A DNA stretch of 64,000 nucleotides from Paraburkholderia franconis (GCF_009362735.1 NZ_WHNP01000010.1:124001-188000), one strand, 5' to 3'. Counted from the stretch's first letter, positions 19,085 through 29,150 are shown. A program made the numbers and translations. The notes: a model not told the origin generated them from the sequence alone.

Positions 19085-21823
19085 TTCTTCCCAGTTCGCG
19101 CCCGCGCCCACTTCGGCGACGAGCGGCACCTTCAGTTGCGCGACGCCGCACATCAGTTCCGGCAGGCGCTTGCGGACATCGGAGAGCTCGTCGTCCGGCA
19201 CTTCGAGAATCAGTTCGTCGTGTACCTGCATGATCATGCGCGTGCCGATGCCCGACTCCTCGATCCACTTCTGCACCGCGATCATCGACATCTTGATCAG
19301 ATCGGCGGCCGTCCCCTGCATCGGCGCATTGATCGCGGCGCGCTCCGCGGCCTGGCGCCGCGGGCCGTTGCCGCCGTTGATCTCCGGAAGCCAAAGACGC
19401 CGGCCGAACACGGTCTCGACATAGCCCTTCGCCTTCGCGCTCGAACGCGTGTTTTCCATGTACGCAGCAACGCCCGGATAACGCGCGAAATAGCGGTCGA
19501 TATAGAGCTTCGCGGCATCGCGCGTGATGCCGAGATTCGACGCGAGACCGAACGAGCTCATCCCGTAGATCAGGCCGAAGTTGATGACCTTCGCGATGCG
19601 CCGCTGATCGTTCGACACTTCGAGCGGCGTCACGCTGAACACTTCGGATGCCGTAGCGCGGTGAATGTCTTCGCCCTGCTTGAACGCGCGCAGCAGCGCT
19701 TCATCGCCGGAGATATGCGCCATGATCCGCAACTCGATCTGCGAGTAGTCCGCCGACACGAGCTTGTGTCCCGGCGGCGCGATGAACGCTTCGCGAATGC
19801 GGCGGCCTTCACCCGTACGCACGGGAATGTTCTGCAGATTAGGATCGTTCGATGCGAGGCGCCCCGTCACCGCGACGGCCTGCGCATAGTTCGTATGCAC
19901 GCGGCCCGTGGTCGCGTTGACCATGCGCGGCAGCTTGTCCGTATACGTCGACTTCAGCTTCGACAGGCCGCGATGCTCGAGCAGGACCTTCGGCAGCGGA
20001 AAATCTTCCGCGAGCTTTTGCAGTACTTCTTCATCGGTGGACGGCGCGCCGCTCGGCGTCTTCTTGATGACAGGCAACTCGAGCCTTTCGAAAAAGATCT
20101 GCCCGATCTGCTTCGGCGAGCCGAGATTGAATTCGCCGCCCGCCAGTTCATACGCCTCTTTTTCGAGTTCGACGAGACGCGTTGCGATCTCATTGCTCTG
20201 CACGCGCAGCTTTTCCGTGTCGATCAGCACGCCGTTGCGCTCCATCTTGCGCAGCACGCGCGACGTCGGCACTTCGATGTTCCGGTACACGTGATCGAGC
20301 GGCACTTCCGCGGCGATCTGCGGATACAGCGCGTGATGCAGACGCAGCGTGATGTCGGCATCTTCGGCCGCGTATTCGGAGGCCTTGTCGAGCGGCACTT
20401 CGTCGAAGCCGATCTGCGATGCGCCCTTGCCGGCCACGTCTTCGTACTTGATCGTCGTGAGGCCGAGATGGCGCAACGCGAGGTTGTCCATGTCATGCGG
20501 ACGATGCGATTCGAGCACGTACGACTGCAACAACGTGTCATGCTCGATGCCGTTCATCGCGATGCCGTAGTTCGCGAGCACCTGCTCGTCGTACTTCACA
20601 TGCTGGCCGACCTTCTTCTTGTCCGCGCTTTCGAGCCACGGCTTGAGCTTCGCGAGCACTTCGTCGCGCGGCAGTTGCACGGGCGCATCCGGCCCGCGAT
20701 GCGCGAGCGGAATGTACGCGGCCTTGCCCGCTTCCACCGCGATCGAAATGCCGACGATCTGCGCGATCATCGGATCGAGCGACGTGGTCTCCGTATCGAA
20801 GGACGTGATTTCTGCGGCATCGAGCTTCGCAAGCCATGCGTCGAGCTGCTCCCACGTCTGCACGGTGTCGTACTCGCGTGCGCGCTCGCCGTCGACGGTC
20901 GGCGCGGGCGGCACATCCGTCTCGGGCCCTTCGACGGCATCGGCGATTTCCACTTCGCGCAGCCACGTCTTGAAGCCGTGACGCGTGAAGATGTCGCGCA
21001 ATTCTTCGCGCGCTTCGGCGCGCGTGGCGAGCGTCTCTTCGAACGAATTCACGTGCTCGGTCAGATCGCAATCCGTGTCGACCGTGACGAGCTTTTTCGC
21101 CATCGGCAGGAAATCGAGCGCACGCCGCAGATTGTCTCCTACCGCACCTTTGATTTCATTCGCGTGTGCGACGATGCCATCGAGGGTTTCGAATTGCGTG
21201 AGCCATTTGAGTGCTGTTTTCGGGCCGCATTTCTCGACGCCCGGCACGTTGTCCACGGTGTCGCCGATCAGCGACAGATAGTCGACGATGAGCTCGGGCG
21301 GCACGCCGAACTTCGCGACGACGCCTTCGCGGTCAAGCTTTTCGTTCGTCATCGTATTGATGAGGGTGACATGATCCGTCACGAGCTGCGCCAGATCCTT
21401 GTCCCCCGTGGATACGATCACGTTCATGCCGCGCTGTTCCGCGCGCTTCGCGAGCGTACCGATCACGTCGTCGGCCTCGACGCCTTCGATCATCAGAAGC
21501 GGCCAGCCGAGCGAGCGCACGGCGACGTGAATCGGTTCGATCTGCTTGGCCAGATCTTCAGGCATCGACGGACGGTGTGCCTTGTATTGCGGATACCAGT
21601 CGTCGCGAAACGTCTTGCCTTTGGCATCGAACACGCACGCGCTATACTCTGCCGTAACTTCCTTGCGCATACGGCGCAGCATGTTGATGATTCCGTAGAG
21701 CGCACCTGTTGGTCCGCCATCTGGACCGCGCAGATCAGGCATCGCATGGTAGGCCCGGTACAGATAACTCGAACCGTCAACCAATAGCAGGGTCTTACCT
21801 TCCAGGTTCTGTTCTTCAGGCAT
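19076..21823 (-). CDS. polA: DNA polymerase I
   Basis: Repair and Okazaki-fragment polymerase. The 915-residue protein has an N-terminal 5' nuclease (LLLVDGSSYLYRAYHA), a 3'-5' exonuclease whose first metal motif SFDTETTSLD is intact, so proofreading should be active, and a C-terminal polymerase with motif A (ADYSQIELRIMAH) and motif C (QVHDEL, near residue 870). The start codon is separated from the divergent LOG-family start by a single base, so both promoters must lie inside the other gene. Confidence 0.98.
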   Translation of the reverse strand: MPEEQNLEGKTLLLVDGSSYLYRAYHAMPDLRGPDGGPTGALYGIINMLRRMRKEVTAEYSACVFDAKGKTFRDDWYPQYKAHRPSMPEDLAKQIEPIHVAVRSLGWPLLMIEGVEADDVIGTLAKRAEQRGMNVIVSTGDKDLAQLVTDHVTLINTMTNEKLDREGVVAKFGVPPELIVDYLSLIGDTVDNVPGVEKCGPKTALKWLTQFETLDGIVAHANEIKGAVGDNLRRALDFLPMAKKLVTVDTDCDLTEHVNSFEETLATRAEAREELRDIFTRHGFKTWLREVEIADAVEGPETDVPPAPTVDGERAREYDTVQTWEQLDAWLAKLDAAEITSFDTETTSLDPMIAQIVGISIAVEAGKAAYIPLAHRGPDAPVQLPRDEVLAKLKPWLESADKKKVGQHVKYDEQVLANYGIAMNGIEHDTLLQSYVLESHRPHDMDNLALRHLGLTTIKYEDVAGKGASQIGFDEVPLDKASEYAAEDADITLRLHHALYPQIAAEVPLDHVYRNIEVPTSRVLRKMERNGVLIDTEKLRVQSNEIATRLVELEKEAYELAGGEFNLGSPKQIGQIFFERLELPVIKKTPSGAPSTDEEVLQKLAEDFPLPKVLLEHRGLSKLKSTYTDKLPRMVNATTGRVHTNYAQAVAVTGRLASNDPNLQNIPVRTGEGRRIREAFIAPPGHKLVSADYSQIELRIMAHISGDEALLRAFKQGEDIHRATASEVFSVTPLEVSNDQRRIAKVINFGLIYGMSSFGLASNLGITRDAAKLYIDRYFARYPGVAAYMENTRSSAKAKGYVETVFGRRLWLPEINGGNGPRRQAAERAAINAPMQGTAADLIKMSMIAVQKWIEESGIGTRMIMQVHDELILEVPDDELSDVRKRLPELMCGVAQLKVPLVAEVGAGANWEEAH

Positions 21824-21824
21824 T

Positions 21825-22568
21825 ATGACTAAGAGAAAAGTGATTCCGAGTCTGCGATCGCTCGCAGATCAAGAGCGCGCAACAGCCAAGAAGGCCCGCG
21901 CATCGTGGCAGATGTTCACGATTATGGCAGAGTTTATCGAGGCGACCGAGTACCTGTCGGAGATCCGCCCGGCCGTGAGCATCTATGGTTCGGCACGTCT
22001 GAAACCGAACTCGCCCTACTACAAACTGGCCACCACGATTGCGCGCAAGCTCTCCGACGCCGGCTTCGCAGTGATCTCCGGCGGCGGCCCCGGCATCATG
22101 GAAGCGGCCAACAAGGGCGCGCATGCGGGCAAGGCACCGTCCGTCGGCCTGAACATCGAATTGCCGCACGAGCAATCGGGCAACCAGTGGCAGGACATCT
22201 CGCTGCGCTTCCGCCACTTCTTCACGCGCAAGGTCACGTTCGTGAAGAACTCGGATGCCGTCATCGTGATGCCGGGCGGCTTCGGCACGCTCGACGAACT
22301 CGCCGAAGTACTCACGCTGATTCAAACAAAGAAGTCGCGTCACGTGCCCATCATTCTCGTCGGCGCGGAGTTCTGGAAGGGCCTGCTCGGCTGGTTCGAA
22401 GCGCAACTGGTGCCGATGGGCCTCATCAATCCCGAAGACATGAACCTGATGCAGGTGATCGACGAGCCCGACCAGGTGCTCGAAGCCGTGCTCGCGTTCT
22501 ATGAAGAGCGCGAAGAGCCCGAAGCGCATCCCGTGAAGTCGGACGAAGACCGGATGTTCTACTTGTGA
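21825..22568 (+). CDS. LOG-family protein (TIGR00730 Rossmann fold)
   Basis: A 247-residue member of the lysine-decarboxylase-like LOG family; characterised members hydrolyse nucleoside 5'-monophosphates (cytokinin riboside monophosphate phosphoribohydrolases) and bacterial relatives act on purine or pyrimidine nucleotides. The motifs SGGGPGIMEAANKGA and PGGFGTLDEL are intact. The start ATG lies one base from the polA start on the other strand. The true substrate here is not known; a cytokinin role should not be assumed. Confidence 0.93.
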   Translation: MTKRKVIPSLRSLADQERATAKKARASWQMFTIMAEFIEATEYLSEIRPAVSIYGSARLKPNSPYYKLATTIARKLSDAGFAVISGGGPGIMEAANKGAHAGKAPSVGLNIELPHEQSGNQWQDISLRFRHFFTRKVTFVKNSDAVIVMPGGFGTLDELAEVLTLIQTKKSRHVPIILVGAEFWKGLLGWFEAQLVPMGLINPEDMNLMQVIDEPDQVLEAVLAFYEEREEPEAHPVKSDEDRMFYL

Positions 22569-22619
22569 TGGTCTGATGCATGCATGGCGGACAGTGCGTT
22601 GCATTGTCCGCCACCACGG

Positions 22620-23582
22620 CTATCGCGACGCGGCATGCGTCTTGCCGTGTGTCATTGACGGCGTAGTACCTCCTGCTCCCGTTTCCGCTTTCGTCTGCGC
22701 CGCCTGTGCTTCGAGCCAGCGGCAAAACTGCCCGACGAGCGGCGCGTTCACCACTTCGCGCCGCGCGACCCACCAGTAGCCGCGCGCGCCGATACGCGGT
22801 CCTTTCAGCGGCATCACCAATCGCCCCGACGCCAGTTCGTCGTCGAGCAGCGGCATCGGTCCGAGCGCGACGCCCAGGCCATCCACGGCCGCCTGCAACG
22901 CCAGATAGAAATGATCGAACGACTGCTTCTTGCGGCACTTCGCGGTGACGCCCGCTGCGTGCAGCCAGTGCTGCCACGCATCCGGCCGCGTATCCGAATG
23001 CAGCAGCACATGACGCGCGAGATCGTCGGCCGTATGGATCGGCAGGCGCTGCAAGAGCGTGGGACTGCACACGGGAAGCTCGCTTTCTTCGAGAAACTGC
23101 CCGCTCGCGCAATTGGGCCAGTGCGCAGGCCCGCGCCGCACGGCGACGTCGAAGCTGTCGAGTGTTTCGACGGGCGCATTCGACGTCGATAGCCGCAGCT
23201 CGACGTTCGGCGCCATCCGCTGAAACTGCGAGAGCCGCGGCAATAGCCACTTCATCGCGAACGTCGGCAGCGCGTTTACACGCAGCACATGCACGACACC
23301 TGTGTCGCGCAACTGGTCGGTCGCTGCGGCGATGCTGTCGAACGCGGCCTGCACCGTCGACAAATAGCGGCGGCCGTCTTCCGTCAGCCGCACCCGCTTG
23401 CCGACGCGATGAAACACCTGCACGCCGACCCACGCCTCGAACGCCGCCACCTGACGGCTGATTGCACCGTGCGTCACATGAAGCTCGTCCGCGGCGGACG
23501 TGAAGCTGTTGTGCCGCGCCGCGGCTTCGAAGGCGCGCAGCGCAGGGAACGGGGGAAGCTTGCGGTTCGTTCTTGCATTCAT
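22620..23582 (-). CDS. LysR-family transcriptional regulator (GcvA-like), divergent from chrA
   Basis: A 320-residue LysR regulator with an N-terminal winged helix-turn-helix (SFTSAADELHVTHGAISRQV) and a periplasmic-binding-like effector domain from about residue 95. It is transcribed away from the split chromate transporter with 118 bases between, so it probably controls that pair and itself. A perfect CTTGTGAT/ATCACAAG palindrome lies immediately before its start codon. The last 30 residues are low-complexity. Confidence 0.92.
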   Translation of the reverse strand: MNARTNRKLPPFPALRAFEAAARHNSFTSAADELHVTHGAISRQVAAFEAWVGVQVFHRVGKRVRLTEDGRRYLSTVQAAFDSIAAATDQLRDTGVVHVLRVNALPTFAMKWLLPRLSQFQRMAPNVELRLSTSNAPVETLDSFDVAVRRGPAHWPNCASGQFLEESELPVCSPTLLQRLPIHTADDLARHVLLHSDTRPDAWQHWLHAAGVTAKCRKKQSFDHFYLALQAAVDGLGVALGPMPLLDDELASGRLVMPLKGPRIGARGYWWVARREVVNAPLVGQFCRWLEAQAAQTKAETGAGGTTPSMTHGKTHAASR

Positions 23583-23583
23583 T

Positions 23584-23604
23584 CTTGTGATTCTAGATCA
23601 CAAG
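23584..23604. promoter_or_regulatory. Candidate LysR operator palindrome
   Basis: CTTGTGAT and ATCACAAG are perfect inverted repeats around the 5-base centre TCTAG, and contain the T-N11-A pattern typical of LysR sites. It sits one base upstream of the regulator's start codon, where binding would also block the regulator's own expression. Confidence 0.6.
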
Positions 23605-23656
23605 GATGTGCCCGAGAAATCGTTTTGCGCCGTCCGGAATCGGCGCTAATCTTCAC

Positions 23657-23686
23657 GCCTTGTACTGCCTTGTACTGCCTTGTACT
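23657..23686 (+). repeat. Three tandem copies of a 10-bp repeat before chrA
   Basis: GCCTTGTACT occurs three times in direct succession, ending 14 bases before the first chrA start codon. The period equals one helical turn. Confidence 0.85.
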
Positions 23687-23700
23687 GAATAGTGAACGCG

Positions 23701-24309
23701 ATGGATCAGCACCCCGACGCGCCGGAGCATGCGCCCCCTCCGACTACGCGCGAAATCTTCATGGGCTTTCTGGGCCTCGGCCTGACGTCGTTCGGCGGCG
23801 CGCTGCCGCTCGCGCGGCGGACCATCGTCGAACGGCGCCGCTGGCTGACGGCCGCCGAATTCATCGATCTGCTCGGCCTGTGCCAGTTCCTGCCGGGCGG
23901 CAACGTGATCAATCTGTCGGTGGCTCTGGGCATGCGCTTTCGCGGCCTGCGCGGCGCGCTGGCGGGCATTCTCGGCTTGATCGCCGGACCGTCGCTCGTC
24001 GTGATCGCACTGGGCGTGATCTACGAGCGCACGCAGAACGATCCGCACATCAAGCATCTGTTCGCCGGACTCGCGGCAGCGGCGGCCGGCCTGCTGATCG
24101 CGATGGCCGTCAAGATTCTGCTGCCGCTGCGCCACGACCCGAGGGCCGCGACGATCACCGCGCTGGGCTTCGTCGCGATTGCATTACTGCGCTTCCCGCT
24201 GCTGCCGACGATGCTCGTGCTGACGCCGCTCAGCATCTACATCGCGTCGCGCGTGGCGAAAGCCGATGCGGCTGCGGCACCGGCACGCCAGAACGAGGTA
24301 TCGAAATGA
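23701..24309 (+). CDS. Chromate transporter, N-terminal half-type ChrA
   Basis: A 202-residue CHR-family membrane protein of the short (half-length) kind, which pairs with a second short protein to export chromate (or move another anion). It has the family signatures GLGLTSFGGALPLARR and QFLPGGNVINLSV and about five hydrophobic segments. The ATG at 23701 is preferred over a GTG three codons upstream. It overlaps the next gene by four bases (ATGA), showing co-translation of the two halves. Confidence 0.93.
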   Translation: MDQHPDAPEHAPPPTTREIFMGFLGLGLTSFGGALPLARRTIVERRRWLTAAEFIDLLGLCQFLPGGNVINLSVALGMRFRGLRGALAGILGLIAGPSLVVIALGVIYERTQNDPHIKHLFAGLAAAAAGLLIAMAVKILLPLRHDPRAATITALGFVAIALLRFPLLPTMLVLTPLSIYIASRVAKADAAAAPARQNEVSK

Positions 24310-24839
24310 CCGATACGTTGATCGCGCTCGCCGTCATCTTCAGCCAGCTATCGCTGCTCGCGTTCGGCGGCGGCAACACCATCTTGCCGGAGATGCAGCG
24401 GCAGGTCGTCGAAGTGCATCACTGGATGCCTGCCAGCGAATTCAGCGCGCTCTTCGCGCTCGCGCAGGCCGCGCCGGGGCCGAACATGATGGTCGTGACG
24501 CTCGTCGGCTGGCATGTGGCGGGCTGGGCCGGGATGCTCGTGACGTCGCTCGCGAAGTTCGGACCGTCGTCCGTCGTCACGCTGCTTGCGATGCATGCCT
24601 GGAACCGCTTCAAGGACCGCCCGTGGCGGCGCATCGCGCAGAAGGGGCTCGTGCCCGTGACGGCCGGTCTCGTCGCGGCGAGCGCCGTTCTGATCGCGCA
24701 GGCGTCGGACACGTCGTGGCTCGCGTGGGTCATCACGGGCACATGCGCGGTGCTCGCGTTCAGGACGCGCATTCACCCGTTGTGGCTGCTCGGAGCCGGC
24801 GCGCTCGCGGGGCTCGCCGGACTCCCGTTCGTCAGCTGA
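24306..24839 (+). CDS. Chromate transporter, C-terminal half-type ChrA
   Basis: A 177-residue CHR-family membrane protein, the partner of the preceding short ChrA. Signatures LLAFGGGNTILPEMQRQ and ALAQAAPGPNMM match the second CHR domain. Its ATG lies in the stop codon of the first gene. Together the two give the equivalent of one long ChrA. Substrate specificity for chromate is inferred from family only. Confidence 0.93.
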   Translation: MTDTLIALAVIFSQLSLLAFGGGNTILPEMQRQVVEVHHWMPASEFSALFALAQAAPGPNMMVVTLVGWHVAGWAGMLVTSLAKFGPSSVVTLLAMHAWNRFKDRPWRRIAQKGLVPVTAGLVAASAVLIAQASDTSWLAWVITGTCAVLAFRTRIHPLWLLGAGALAGLAGLPFVS

Positions 24840-24870
24840 TAAGCGCTCACACGCGCTTACCGCAACGCCA

Positions 24871-26397
24871 CTACTGGAACGCCACTTCGGCGAAGCTGCG
24901 CAGCTTGCGACTGTGCAGCTTGTGCAGGCCGTTGGTGCGCAGAATCTCCATCGCCTTCACGCCGATCTGCAAATGCTGGTCGACTTGCGCGCGATAGAAC
25001 TGGTCGGCCATGCCGGGCAGCTTCAGTTCGCCATGCAGCGGCTTGTCCGACACGCACAGCAGCGTCCCGTACGGCACGCGGAAACGGAAGCCGTTCGCGG
25101 CGATCGTCGCGCTTTCCATGTCAAGCGCGATCGCGCGGCTTTGCGACAGGCGCTGCACGGGCTCGCGATGATCGCGCAGCTCCCAGTTGCGGTTGTCGAC
25201 GCTCGCGACCGTTCCCGTGCGCATCACGCGCTTCAGTTCAGCGCCATCGAGTTGCGTGACTTGTGCGACGCCGCGCTCCAGCGCGACCTGCACTTCGGCG
25301 AGCGCAGGAATCGGCACCCACAGCGGCAAGTCGTCGTCGAGCACGTGATCCTCGCGCACATAGCCGTGCGCGAGCACATAGTCGCCGAGACGCTGCGTGT
25401 TGCGCAGACCCGCGCAGTGGCCGAGCATGATCCATGCATGCGGACGCAGCACCGCGATGTGATCGGTGATGGTCTTCGCGTTCGACGGACCCACACCGAT
25501 GTTGACCATCGTGATGCCGCTGCCGTCCGCGCGCTTCAGGTGATACGCGGGCATCTGCGGCAGGCGCGGCGGCGCCGTGCCTTCGTCTTCCTGCTCGCCG
25601 AGATTCGCGTTGTACGTGATCACGTCGCCCGGCTCGACGAACGATGTGTACTCGCTGCGATACGCGCGCAGATCGGCGTCGTCGGTCTTCGCCATCATCG
25701 TGCGGCCGAGCTTCACGAACTCGTCGATGTAGAACTGATAGTTCGTGTACAGGACGTAGTTCTGGCAGTGCGTGGGCGACGTGGCCGTGTAGTGCTTGAG
25801 CCGATGCAGCGAAAAATCGACGCGCGCCGCCGTGAAGAGCGCGAGCGGATGCGGCTCGCCGGGCATCGGCTCGTAGGTGCCGTTGACGATGCGGTCGTCG
25901 AGCAGTGCGAGATCGGGCGGGTCGAACACGTCGCGCATCGAGAGCAGGCGCTCGCGGTCCAGATCGCCTTCGAGGTGGATGCCCTCGGCGAACGCGAAGT
26001 GAATGGGGATCGGCTGATCCGACACGCCCACTTCGACGGCCACATGATGGTTCTTCACCAGCAGGCGCAGTTGCTCGCGATAGTAGTTGCCGAACAGATC
26101 GGGCCGCGTCACCGTGGTCTCGAACACGCCCGGACCGGCGACGAAGCCATACGAGCGGCGCGAATCGACATGAGTGTTCGTATCCGTGCGCACGCGCACG
26201 AACGGGTAGCACGCGCGCACGCGCCGGTCGAACGGCTCGTTGCGCCGGAAACGCGCAAACGCATCGCGCAGGAACGATGTGTTCGCTTCATAGATGGCGG
26301 ACAGGCGCGTGACAGCGTCGGCGGCGTCGTCGAAGGCCTCGGTCGGGAACGCGTTAGCGGGCGTGTGCACCGCGCGTTGGTTGGTATCGTAGTTCAT
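24871..26397 (-). CDS. amn: AMP nucleosidase
   Basis: Cleaves AMP to adenine and ribose-5-phosphate, adjusting adenylate levels. The 508-residue protein has the N-terminal AMN-specific domain (PFVRVRTDTNTHVDSRRSYG) and a C-terminal nucleoside-phosphorylase-like domain with VNIGVGPSNAKTITDH and ALDMESATIAANGFRF. The start MNYDTNQRAV is chosen; the frame is open 48 codons further upstream but that part is Arg-rich and lacks family similarity. It is divergent from the next gene across a 244-base gap. Confidence 0.94.
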   Translation of the reverse strand: MNYDTNQRAVHTPANAFPTEAFDDAADAVTRLSAIYEANTSFLRDAFARFRRNEPFDRRVRACYPFVRVRTDTNTHVDSRRSYGFVAGPGVFETTVTRPDLFGNYYREQLRLLVKNHHVAVEVGVSDQPIPIHFAFAEGIHLEGDLDRERLLSMRDVFDPPDLALLDDRIVNGTYEPMPGEPHPLALFTAARVDFSLHRLKHYTATSPTHCQNYVLYTNYQFYIDEFVKLGRTMMAKTDDADLRAYRSEYTSFVEPGDVITYNANLGEQEDEGTAPPRLPQMPAYHLKRADGSGITMVNIGVGPSNAKTITDHIAVLRPHAWIMLGHCAGLRNTQRLGDYVLAHGYVREDHVLDDDLPLWVPIPALAEVQVALERGVAQVTQLDGAELKRVMRTGTVASVDNRNWELRDHREPVQRLSQSRAIALDMESATIAANGFRFRVPYGTLLCVSDKPLHGELKLPGMADQFYRAQVDQHLQIGVKAMEILRTNGLHKLHSRKLRSFAEVAFQ

Positions 26398-26607
26398 CTT
26401 CGTTCGCCTCGATTGATGCAACGACATTACCACGGAACCCGCGCTTTCTGATGTCGCCGCGCCTGCACATCGGCGGCCTGCGCGATCACGCGCGCGCATG
26501 ATCGCGCCGTTCGCGCGACGCCTCGCACACGTGCCGCGCATGCCGTGCGAGAAGCGCGCAAAATAAGGCTATCGCCCGCTGCTCATGCCCGTGAGCAGCA
26601 CTGGATT

Positions 26608-26616
26608 TGCTAGAAT
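26608..26616 (+). promoter_or_regulatory. Extended -10 promoter for the DUF2782-like gene
   Basis: TGCTAGAAT lies 26 bases before the start codon at 26642, followed by a GGAGA ribosome site. Confidence 0.5.
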
Positions 26617-26641
26617 CGGGCCACCTTATCGGAGAAACATC

Positions 26642-27049
26642 ATGAAGCCGCTCTTCCCCGCCGCAGTCGCGCTGGCGCTCGCCGTCAGCGGCGTGGCGAT
26701 GGCTGCCCAGCCTGCCCCATCCGCGAAAGACGCGCAGGCGGCGGCGGACGCTCAAGCCGCAGCCAATGAACGTGCGGGCCTGCCGGATCTGAGAGCGATC
26801 AACCGTCCCGCGGCCGAGGTCAGCTCGAAGGTCGAGATCAACCAGCCGCGTACGCCGAGCTTCTACGAGCGCAGCGGCAACGGCACCGAAATCACCGAAT
26901 ACCGCGACAAGGGCAAGCCCGTCGAGATCAACGTGCGCTCGAACTTCGGCACGCGCTACCAGATGAGCGCGCCCACCGACACGTCGCCGAAGGTGTACGA
27001 ATCCGGCAAGCCGCCCGCGCGCCTGCCGTCCGTGAACCTGCACTACTGA
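26642..27049 (+). CDS. Small exported DUF2782-like protein
   Basis: A 135-residue protein with a clear signal peptide (about residues 1-21, cut after AMA) and a soluble C-terminal part with GTEITEYRDKGKPVEINVR, which resembles the DUF2782 pattern. Function unknown. In pseudomonads a DUF2782 gene sits next to thrB and polA; here it also precedes thrB, which supports the assignment. ATG at 26642 with GGAGA before it. Confidence 0.8.
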   Translation: MKPLFPAAVALALAVSGVAMAAQPAPSAKDAQAAADAQAAANERAGLPDLRAINRPAAEVSSKVEINQPRTPSFYERSGNGTEITEYRDKGKPVEINVRSNFGTRYQMSAPTDTSPKVYESGKPPARLPSVNLHY

Positions 27050-27259
27050 TCGACGCGGGCCGGCGCGCCCACTCGTGGCGACGCGCGCCGGCCTGCTTCA
27101 AGCCTGCTTCAAGCCGATAGGCACCGGTGAACATCGCATCCGGCGCCCGTCACATCGACGCACAACGACGCACCACGAAGGCAACGGCGCTTTCAACCCG
27201 CTTGCCCCGGCTCACACTGGCATCGCGCCAGCCGAACAACCTGACTCGACGCCCCACGC

Positions 27260-28255
27260 ATGGCCGTTTTCACCGCTGTCACCGAAGCCCAGCTCGCAGA
27301 CTGGATGCGCCACTACGATCTCGGCGAAGTCGTCGACTTTCGCGGCATCACATCCGGAATCGAGAACAGCAATTTCTTTCTGACGACCACGCGCGGCGAG
27401 TACGTCCTCACCATTTTCGAAAAGCTGACGGCCGGGCAACTGCCGTTCTATCTCGACCTGATGCGCCACCTGGCGTCGCATCGCGTGCCCGTGCCGGACC
27501 CGATGCCGCGCGACGACGGTGCGCTCTTCGGCATGCTCGACGGCAAGCCCGCCACGATCGTCACGAAGCTCGACGGCGCGCCGGAACTCGCGCCCGGCGT
27601 CGCGCATTGCGTCGAAGTGGGCCAGATGCTCGCGCGGCTGCATCTGGCGGGCCGCGACTTCGCGCATCATCAGCCGAATCTGCGCAGCCTGCCATGGTGG
27701 CAGGAAACGGTGCCGAGCATCGTGCCGTTCGTCACCGATGTGCAACGCACGCTGCTCACGGAAGAACTCGCGCATCAGCAGGCGTTCTTTGCGTCGGCGG
27801 ATTATGCGTCGCTGCCGGAAGGTCCGTGCCATTGCGATCTGTTCCGCGACAACGTGCTGTTCGCGCACGCGGCGCCCGATACGCATCATGAAGTCGCGCT
27901 CGGCGGCTTCTTCGATTTCTATTTCGCGGGCTGCGACAAGTGGCTCTTCGACGTCGCCGTGACGGTCAACGACTGGTGCGTCGATCTCGCCACGGGCAAG
28001 CTCGACGAAGCGCGCGTCGAAGCGTTGCTGCGCGCGTATCAGACCGTGCGTCCGTTCACGCCCGCCGAAAACCGGCACTGGGGCGACATGTTGCGCGCGG
28101 GAGCGTATCGCTTCTGGGTGTCGCGCCTGTATGATTTCCATATGCCGCGCGCCGCCGAACTGCTCAAGCCGCACGATCCGGGTCATTTCGAGCGCATTCT
28201 TCGCGAGCGCCTCGCTGGCGTCGCCCTCCCTGGCATTCATACCTCATGCAACTGA
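27260..28255 (+). CDS. thrB: Homoserine kinase (ThrB, aminoglycoside-phosphotransferase fold)
   Basis: Phosphorylates homoserine in threonine synthesis. The 331-residue protein belongs to the APH-fold kind of ThrB found in Pseudomonas and Burkholderia, not the GHMP kind of E. coli. Motifs: [16 protein letters not shown] start, [10 protein letters not shown], the catalytic [14 protein letters not shown] and the metal-binding [15 protein letters not shown]. The next gene starts within its last codons, so the two are co-translated. Confidence 0.95.
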   Translation: MAVFTAVTEAQLADWMRHYDLGEVVDFRGITSGIENSNFFLTTTRGEYVLTIFEKLTAGQLPFYLDLMRHLASHRVPVPDPMPRDDGALFGMLDGKPATIVTKLDGAPELAPGVAHCVEVGQMLARLHLAGRDFAHHQPNLRSLPWWQETVPSIVPFVTDVQRTLLTEELAHQQAFFASADYASLPEGPCHCDLFRDNVLFAHAAPDTHHEVALGGFFDFYFAGCDKWLFDVAVTVNDWCVDLATGKLDEARVEALLRAYQTVRPFTPAENRHWGDMLRAGAYRFWVSRLYDFHMPRAAELLKPHDPGHFERILRERLAGVALPGIHTSCN

Positions 28256-29058
28256 TCGAAGTCCCGGCGAAAACCGGCTACGTGTGGTTCCGGCAAGGAA
28301 TCTGGCTCTTTCGCAAGAACCCGCTTGCGTTTCTCACGCTGTTTTTCGCGTATCTGCTTGCGATGACGGCCATTTCGCTGATCCCCATCATCGGCGGCGT
28401 GCTGCCGCTGATGCTGATTCCGGGCATCGCGGTCGGCTTCATGGCGGCGTGCCGCGACACGATTGCGGGCAAGCCAGTGCTGCCGACCATACTCGTCGAC
28501 GGCTTCCGCTCGTACGGCAGCCAGGTCGCGAAGCGCCTGCTGCTGCTCGGCGTGCTCTACATCATCGCGATGGCCATCGTGCTGCTGGGCTCCGCGCTCG
28601 CGGACGGCGGCGTGCTGCTGCATCTGATGGTCAGCGGCGAGTCGATGCAGCCGGAAGCCATCGCCAACAGCGATATTCCGCTGGCCGTGCTGACGGCGCT
28701 CGCATTCTATGTGCCCGTCGCGATGCTGTTCTGGTTCGCACCGATCCTCACCGCATGGCACGACGTACCGACCATCAAAGCGATGTTCTTCAGCATCGTC
28801 AGTTGCTGGCGAAATCGCGGCGCGTTCGCCGTGTACGGCGCGCTGTGGTTCGCCGTCGCGACGACAGTGTCACTCGGACTGTCCGCGCTGCTGCAGGCGA
28901 TCGGCGCGGGCGATCTCGCGCTCGTGATCCTGATGCCTGCTTCGATCATCGTCACCACGATGCTCTACTGCTCTTTCTACGCGACCTATCGCGGCTGCTT
29001 TGGCGTGCAATCGCCCGGACAGCCGCTGCCGCCCGCGCCGTCTTCGCCGTCTTCGTAA
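28246..29058 (+). CDS. BPSS1780-family membrane protein
   Basis: A 270-residue integral membrane protein with about six hydrophobic segments and the family-typical start [21 protein letters not shown]. The family is named after a Burkholderia pseudomallei protein and has no assigned function. It overlaps thrB by 10 bases, suggesting coupled translation. The last 20 residues are Pro/Ser-rich. Confidence 0.88.
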   Translation: MQLIEVPAKTGYVWFRQGIWLFRKNPLAFLTLFFAYLLAMTAISLIPIIGGVLPLMLIPGIAVGFMAACRDTIAGKPVLPTILVDGFRSYGSQVAKRLLLLGVLYIIAMAIVLLGSALADGGVLLHLMVSGESMQPEAIANSDIPLAVLTALAFYVPVAMLFWFAPILTAWHDVPTIKAMFFSIVSCWRNRGAFAVYGALWFAVATTVSLGLSALLQAIGAGDLALVILMPASIIVTTMLYCSFYATYRGCFGVQSPGQPLPPAPSSPSS

Positions 29059-29150
29059 GAGCCGGCTTTCTTCGGACCTGCGCCGCTGCCATGCGGCGCG
29101 GGGTTCCCGCCCGCTTGCATCGATCCGTCGTGCCGAGTTTTGCGGCACAA

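Noticed and set aside
19037..21787. A 916-codon plus-strand open frame opposite polA
   Set aside because: It is the antisense shadow of polA with no recognisable domain or ribosome site.
26490..26541. Upstream start for AMP nucleosidase at 26541
   Set aside because: The added 48 residues are Arg-rich, lack family similarity and the ATG at 26397 fits AMN proteins.
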